A stretch of 25,972 nt of DNA from Bacillus sp. ISL-7 (GTDB lineage: Bacteria; Bacillota; Bacilli; Bacillales_B; DSM-18226), in contig NZ_JAGGQW010000063.1 of assembly GCF_018613065.1 (NCBI RefSeq), forward strand, positions 1-25,972. The letters run 5' to 3'. The notes under the pieces were generated by a model that was not told where the DNA came from, made no database searches, and worked only from the letters and a program-made list of their open reading frames with translations. A program made the position numbers and the translations under genes. Below, piece after piece: positions 23,670-25,972 of this stretch. Positions within the stretch are counted from its first letter, which is position 1; every line of letters starts with the position of its first letter.

Positions 23670-23682
23670 CCGCCTGAAATTT

Positions 23683-23728
23683 GGTGTCAGGCACCGCGAC
23701 ACTCGAAGGAGTATTGGTGTCAGGCACC
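23683..23728. repeat. Two copies of GGTGTCAGGCACC
   Basis: Identical 13-bp motifs at 23683-23695 and 23716-23728, 33 bp apart. GGTG and CACC at the ends are complementary, so each can form a small hairpin with loop TCAGG. Confidence 0.8.
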
Positions 23729-23868
23729 ATGATAATTGCTTTGAGATGAATTGCGGTGCGATGGAGTTTTCGCAAATGTTGCCTATTCGGCGAAGGCGAT
23801 TTTGGGTTCATTTTTCAAAAATGTGTTTTGGATTGAGGGTTGCCTTCCTCTTTGGGCGTGTTTTTGGG

Positions 23869-23874
23869 TATAAT
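23869..23874 (+). promoter_or_regulatory. -10 element of the SWIM gene
   Basis: A perfect TATAAT preceded by GGG lies only 8 nt before the ATG at 23883. No good -35 at 16-18 bp was found. If used, the transcript would begin next to the ATG, so translation would be leaderless or start further in. Confidence 0.4.
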
Positions 23875-23882
23875 AGAGGAAT

Positions 23883-25541
23883 ATGGATTTTTTGGAGGGG
23901 GTTGTGGCTTTGGAGTCGACGCCTGCAAGTGAACGGATTGAGCTTTTTGGGGATCAGGTGCGGGAATTGCTGCACCCGACGGTGACGGAGGATGCGAAGC
24001 TTGTTCAGAAGGGCTTGATGCTGTACCGGCAAGGTCTGGTGAAGCAGTTACAGATATGGAATGAGCAGATTACTGCGACGGTCCAGGATGTGACGCCTTG
24101 TTATGTGAAGTTGAATTTTGAGTTTTTGTCGCAGAGTGAGTGCTCGTGCCCGACTGAGGGGTTTTGCCGGCATCAGATGGCGGTGTTTTTGAGTGCTTAT
24201 TCTCGGGTTGGCAGTGTGGCGGATTGGGTCGCTGAATGGCGGGAGCCGATGCGTGAGTCGAAGGCGGTTTCGGACTGGGGGCTGCAGACGGCGAAGGATT
24301 TGATTAAGGCGAATGGGGTGTCGAAGCCGGATTATGGGCGTTGGGTTCATTCGTTTGAGGTGAGTTTTGATACGCTGCTGGCGACGAAGAAGTATACGAG
24401 TCCGTATGTGATTCCGGAGTTGTTTGGTATTTATGAGCGCCGGATTCATGCGAGTGCGCCGGTTGAGCAGGAATGGCGCTTGCTGTATGAGTTGGTCGGG
24501 ATTGTGGTTTCGTTTCGGAAACTGGCTCGGCTGAGTGAGCAGCTCGGGCATGATGAGGATATGGTGAAGCGAGCTTATTTGCATTTGTTCCATAATTTGA
24601 TGGATGATGCGGAGGAGCTCTCGATGAAGATTGGTGTGCAGTCGCTGCCGTTTGATTTTGACGAGTTTGTCGATAAGTTACGGGAGGATACGTTTGAACT
24701 GCTGACGTGTACGCAGGGGTTGGCGTATGAGCGGATTTTCTTGTACCGGTTGTTGTGGATTCATTTTTTCAAGAAGAAGGCGTGGCGTGAGGAAGAGCTG
24801 GTGAAGATTCAGTCGCGGATGAAGGGGCTGCAAGATTGGGAGAGCCCTGCCCCGCTGCTGCTCGCTGGGATTCATTTGAATTTCTTGCTTGGGGATGATG
24901 AGGCGGCGTTGAAGTTGACGGGTCCGTTTGGCGATGAGGAGATTGCACCTTATTTGGTGTATTGGATTGAGTATTTGTCGGGGCTGAAGGCGTGGAAGCG
25001 TGTTGGCCCGGTGATTGAGTTGTTTTTGCAAAAGGTGAAGGGTTATTTGGAGTGGCTCGGCGGGTATCATAGCTGTGCGACGTTTGTGCGGAATGCGCTG
25101 CGGGCGGTGGCGCCTTATTGTACGGAGAGTGACCGGGTGGATTTGTATGAGCGGGCGATGCTTTCGATGCTGCCGTATAGTTTTGGGGATTACGAGTATG
25201 TGTTGTTTGAGCGCGGGCAGTATGATCGCTGGGGTGAACTGCAGGCGTTTGTGGGCTTGGATTATTATGAGTTGCCGAAGGACCGTTTGAAGCTTGTGGA
25301 GAAGGAGCGGCCTGAGGTGCTGCTGGCGATGCTGCATCAGACGGCGCAGCGTGAGATTGATCAGAAGAACCGGGCGAGTTACCGGATGGCGGTGCGGCAT
25401 TTGAAGAAGCTGCGGACGCTGTATAAGAAGCTGAAACGAGTCGATGACTGGGAGTATTTCTTGGATACGTTGATGGAGCGGACGAAGCGGCTGCGGGCGT
25501 TTCATGAGGAGTGTAAGCGGAGTAAGTTGATTGAGGGTTGA
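23883..25541 (+). CDS. SWIM zinc-finger protein (YwqB-like)
   Basis: 552 residues. The SWIM motif CSCPTEGFCRH uses Cys87, Cys89, Cys95 and His97 (C-x-C-x5-C-x-H). The remainder is helical with repeated aromatic/charged helices, as in YwqB of Bacillus subtilis, which is encoded next to the SNF2-type helicase YwqA. No helicase gene follows here within 430 bp, where a terminator lies instead. The coding strand is strongly G-rich, with codons ending in G (GCG, GAG, TTG, CGG), unlike most of the window, and this creates long open frames on the other strand. The start is uncertain: ATG 23883 has AGAGGA only 3 nt before it; GTG or TTG codons after the GGAGGGGG at about 23894-23901 are alternatives. 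Confidence 0.85.
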   Translation: MDFLEGVVALESTPASERIELFGDQVRELLHPTVTEDAKLVQKGLMLYRQGLVKQLQIWNEQITATVQDVTPCYVKLNFEFLSQSECSCPTEGFCRHQMAVFLSAYSRVGSVADWVAEWREPMRESKAVSDWGLQTAKDLIKANGVSKPDYGRWVHSFEVSFDTLLATKKYTSPYVIPELFGIYERRIHASAPVEQEWRLLYELVGIVVSFRKLARLSEQLGHDEDMVKRAYLHLFHNLMDDAEELSMKIGVQSLPFDFDEFVDKLREDTFELLTCTQGLAYERIFLYRLLWIHFFKKKAWREEELVKIQSRMKGLQDWESPAPLLLAGIHLNFLLGDDEAALKLTGPFGDEEIAPYLVYWIEYLSGLKAWKRVGPVIELFLQKVKGYLEWLGGYHSCATFVRNALRAVAPYCTESDRVDLYERAMLSMLPYSFGDYEYVLFERGQYDRWGELQAFVGLDYYELPKDRLKLVEKERPEVLLAMLHQTAQREIDQKNRASYRMAVRHLKKLRTLYKKLKRVDDWEYFLDTLMERTKRLRAFHEECKRSKLIEG

Positions 25542-25659
25542 TACAAAAGGTGCCGGTTGATACTAACGACGGGTTCCGTTTAGAGGTGCAAACAACCTAT
25601 TACACATCTTGTATCTCCCTGAAAATCTCAAAGTCATTCACATAAATAAACACATAAGA

Positions 25660-25693
25660 AAACGCTGTTGAATCTGACCTCAACAGCGTTTTT
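25660..25693. terminator. Terminator after the SWIM gene
   Basis: AAACGCTGTTGA (25660-25671) and TCAACAGCGTTT (25680-25691) form a 12-bp perfect stem, loop ATCTGACC, flanked by A and T runs, so it can act in both directions. Confidence 0.85.
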
Positions 25694-25972
25694 CATTTAA
25701 CTAAAGCTCATTTATTAGTTGAAGATTGGCATATTAAAGGAAAAAGACAGGAATGATGAACACTAATGGTGCAAGAGTAAGCAAGGAAATGAGCTAGACA
25801 AGACCAGCTGCTTTTTATATTAAATATTTGCTGCTTCTGTATAAAAGGCCAGGGAGTACCAAACATAATGAAGTAGGACGGATGGAAGGTGGATCCACAT
25901 GAAAAGGAAAAAGAATTATTTTGAAAATAAAACAGCCATGGTCTGGAAAATTGAACTATAACCCGAATAATG
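25694..25972 (+). other. Terminal region with one possible 20-codon frame
   Basis: About 280 bp without a secure gene. An ATG at 25899 with GGAAGGTGG 6 nt upstream opens a 20-residue frame, MKRKKNYFENKTAMVWKIEL, ending at 25961. The ribosome binding site is good but the frame is too short to judge. Confidence 0.3.

Noticed and set aside
23746..23985. 79-codon plus-strand frame overlapping the start of the SWIM gene
   Set aside because: Composition is Arg/Trp/Phe-rich, it overlaps the promoter and the SWIM N-terminus in another frame, and no ribosome binding site is present.
24048..25505. Two long minus-strand frames opposite the SWIM gene (24048-24593 and 24678-25505)
   Set aside because: They arise from the G-ending codons of the SWIM gene; their translations are Arg/Leu/Gln-rich with no domain.

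Overview
The window is AT-rich DNA from an endospore-forming member of the Bacillaceae. The evidence is a tricistronic gerA-type germinant-receptor operon, a YjcZ-family sporulation microprotein, a PhoD close to the Bacillus subtilis protein, a YwqB-like SWIM protein, strong GGAGG ribosome binding sites and U-tract terminators. No rRNA, tRNA, CRISPR array or prophage was seen. The only clear mobile element is the 5' end of an IS3-family element cut by the left edge.

Layout. 1-131: end of an IS3-family element. 312-629: a small unknown gene and its terminator. 689-5440 (minus): a three-gene block encoding a DoxX membrane protein, a 700-residue lipoprotein, and a lipoprotein that fuses a YVTN-type beta-propeller to a di-heme MauG/cytochrome c peroxidase-like domain. 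The intergenic region ahead of it carries two Fur boxes and also drives a divergent 29-residue membrane microprotein. 5936-6712: an acidic protein built from two copies of one domain around short repeats. 6889-9480: a YxlEFG-like ABC exporter operon with a divergent winged-helix regulator; the two promoters appear to share one palindromic -35 hexamer. 9671-13485: gerA-type operon in the order A-C-B. 13899-14780: aminoglycoside 6-adenylyltransferase. 14974-15565: a second DoxX gene whose promoter lies inside a double Fur box. 15749-16020: a compact foldable segment next to yjcZ. 16347-19846: DUF47 protein without a Pit transporter, a LysM/SH3b surface protein, a 37-residue-repeat protein, a Tyr/Gly-rich protein and a small zinc-knuckle protein. 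20149-21909: phoD without tatAd/tatCd beside it. 22175-23144: a CBO0543-like membrane protein and a 47-codon gene. 23225-23728: a repeat island. 23883-25541: a G-rich SWIM zinc-finger gene.

How the parts relate. The clearest regulatory theme is iron: both DoxX genes, the lipoprotein/peroxidase block and the microprotein sit at Fur boxes, which suggests an iron-limitation surface redox system (inference). The second theme is sporulation and the spore surface (ger operon, yjcZ, possibly the Tyr/Gly-rich, repeat and LysM proteins). The least explained DNA is the island at 23225-23728. It holds six 12-bp repeats at 20-21 bp spacing, two 112-115 bp direct repeats with a co-varying hairpin, and two copies of GGTGTCAGGCACC.
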